In this document: positions 63,864 to 64,000 of the stretch, one piece after another | Numbering within the stretch: the stretch's first letter is position 1 | Layout of the letters: each line of letters begins with the position of its first letter | NCBI GenBank assembly: GCA_025765595.1 | Contig: JAIVFH010000080.1 | Location: 1 to 64,000, forward strand | Reading direction: 5' to 3' | Length of the DNA stretch: 64,000 nt | Origin: Obelidium mucronatum | Lineage: Eukaryota > Chytridiomycota > Chytridiomycetes > Chytridiales > Chytriomycetaceae | Notes under the pieces: model-generated | Seen by the model: only the letters and a program-made list of their open reading frames with translations | Told to the model about the DNA's origin: nothing | The model's database searches: none | Program-made: the position numbers and the translations under genes

Positions 63864-64000
63864 ATGCTCAATGACACCAACCCAGATCCGGAGAATCCCT
63901 TTCTGTCGTCATCAATCGGATTGACGGCCGCATTGACTGCTTTTAGTCTAGTAGGAATTATTTGCGTGGGGGTATTCTGTGTTGTTCGAACGTGGTTTGT
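63864..64000 (+). CDS. Membrane protein, 5' end only
   Basis: From an ATG at 63864 the frame stays open to the window edge (45 codons). A short acidic N-terminus (NDTNPDPENPF) precedes one long hydrophobic segment (IGLTAALTAFSLVGIICVGVFCVV) followed by RTW. This resembles the first segment of OSCA/CSC1-type stress-gated channels, but the fragment is too short to be sure. Confidence 0.4.
   Translation, partial: MLNDTNPDPENPFLSSSIGLTAALTAFSLVGIICVGVFCVVRTWF

Overview
The window reads as nuclear DNA of an early-diverging fungus, most likely a chytrid (inference). Host genes carry short GT-AG introns (about 50-85 nt) with CTAAC/TTAAC-like branch points. The gene set is fungal: a Sho1-type osmosensor, a Zn2Cys6 regulator, a UCS-domain myosin chaperone, a metaxin/Sam37-like import protein, an alternative NADH dehydrogenase and a complex I accessory subunit. 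With these occur features rarer in higher fungi, including ankyrin-like 'WW' repeat proteins, plant-type leucine-rich repeats, a cobinamide kinase homologue and several retrotransposon classes.

Layout. 1-737 holds the 3' end of a secreted chitin-binding protein. 1091-9700 is one 8.6 kb non-LTR retrotransposon (gag-like part, coiled coil, AP-type endonuclease, reverse transcriptase, RNase H, C-terminal zinc fingers) bounded by an 18-bp target-site duplication. 10.25-23.07 kb is a three-level nest: a 5'-truncated second non-LTR element was hit by a Ty1/copia element (10587-22188, duplication CAGGA), which was hit by a Ty3/gypsy chromovirus (15297-21524, duplication TAGTC). The gypsy pol region appears to contain three spliceosomal introns.

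23.2-36.8 kb is host sequence: a tRNA-like gene without an anticodon arm, an M13 metallopeptidase diverging from an NDH-2 gene, an ankyrin-like protein, a tRNA-Asn gene split in its D-loop by an inverted-repeat element plus a perfect 46-bp-arm palindrome, a GH3 beta-glucosidase, the Rft1 flippase and a metaxin-like protein. 36.8-44.7 kb carries CIAO1, whose intron holds 16 short GC palindromes, an F-box/LRR gene, a tandem repeat field with a solo LTR, a predicted pseudokinase, Sho1 and a CobU-like gene. 44.8-64 kb carries tRNA-Thr, four tandem cysteine-rich secreted-protein genes, a ubiquitin protease, an UNC-45/She4-like chaperone, a Zn2Cys6 factor, ribosomal protein uS3, an NDUFA11-like subunit, a second F-box/LRR gene, a piggyBac-like remnant, a broken ankyrin-like gene and the start of a membrane protein.

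Many otherwise well conserved genes contain single-base frameshifts, several of them in homopolymer runs. Assembly error is therefore a live alternative to pseudogenisation. All assignments come from reading motifs by eye; no database search was run.
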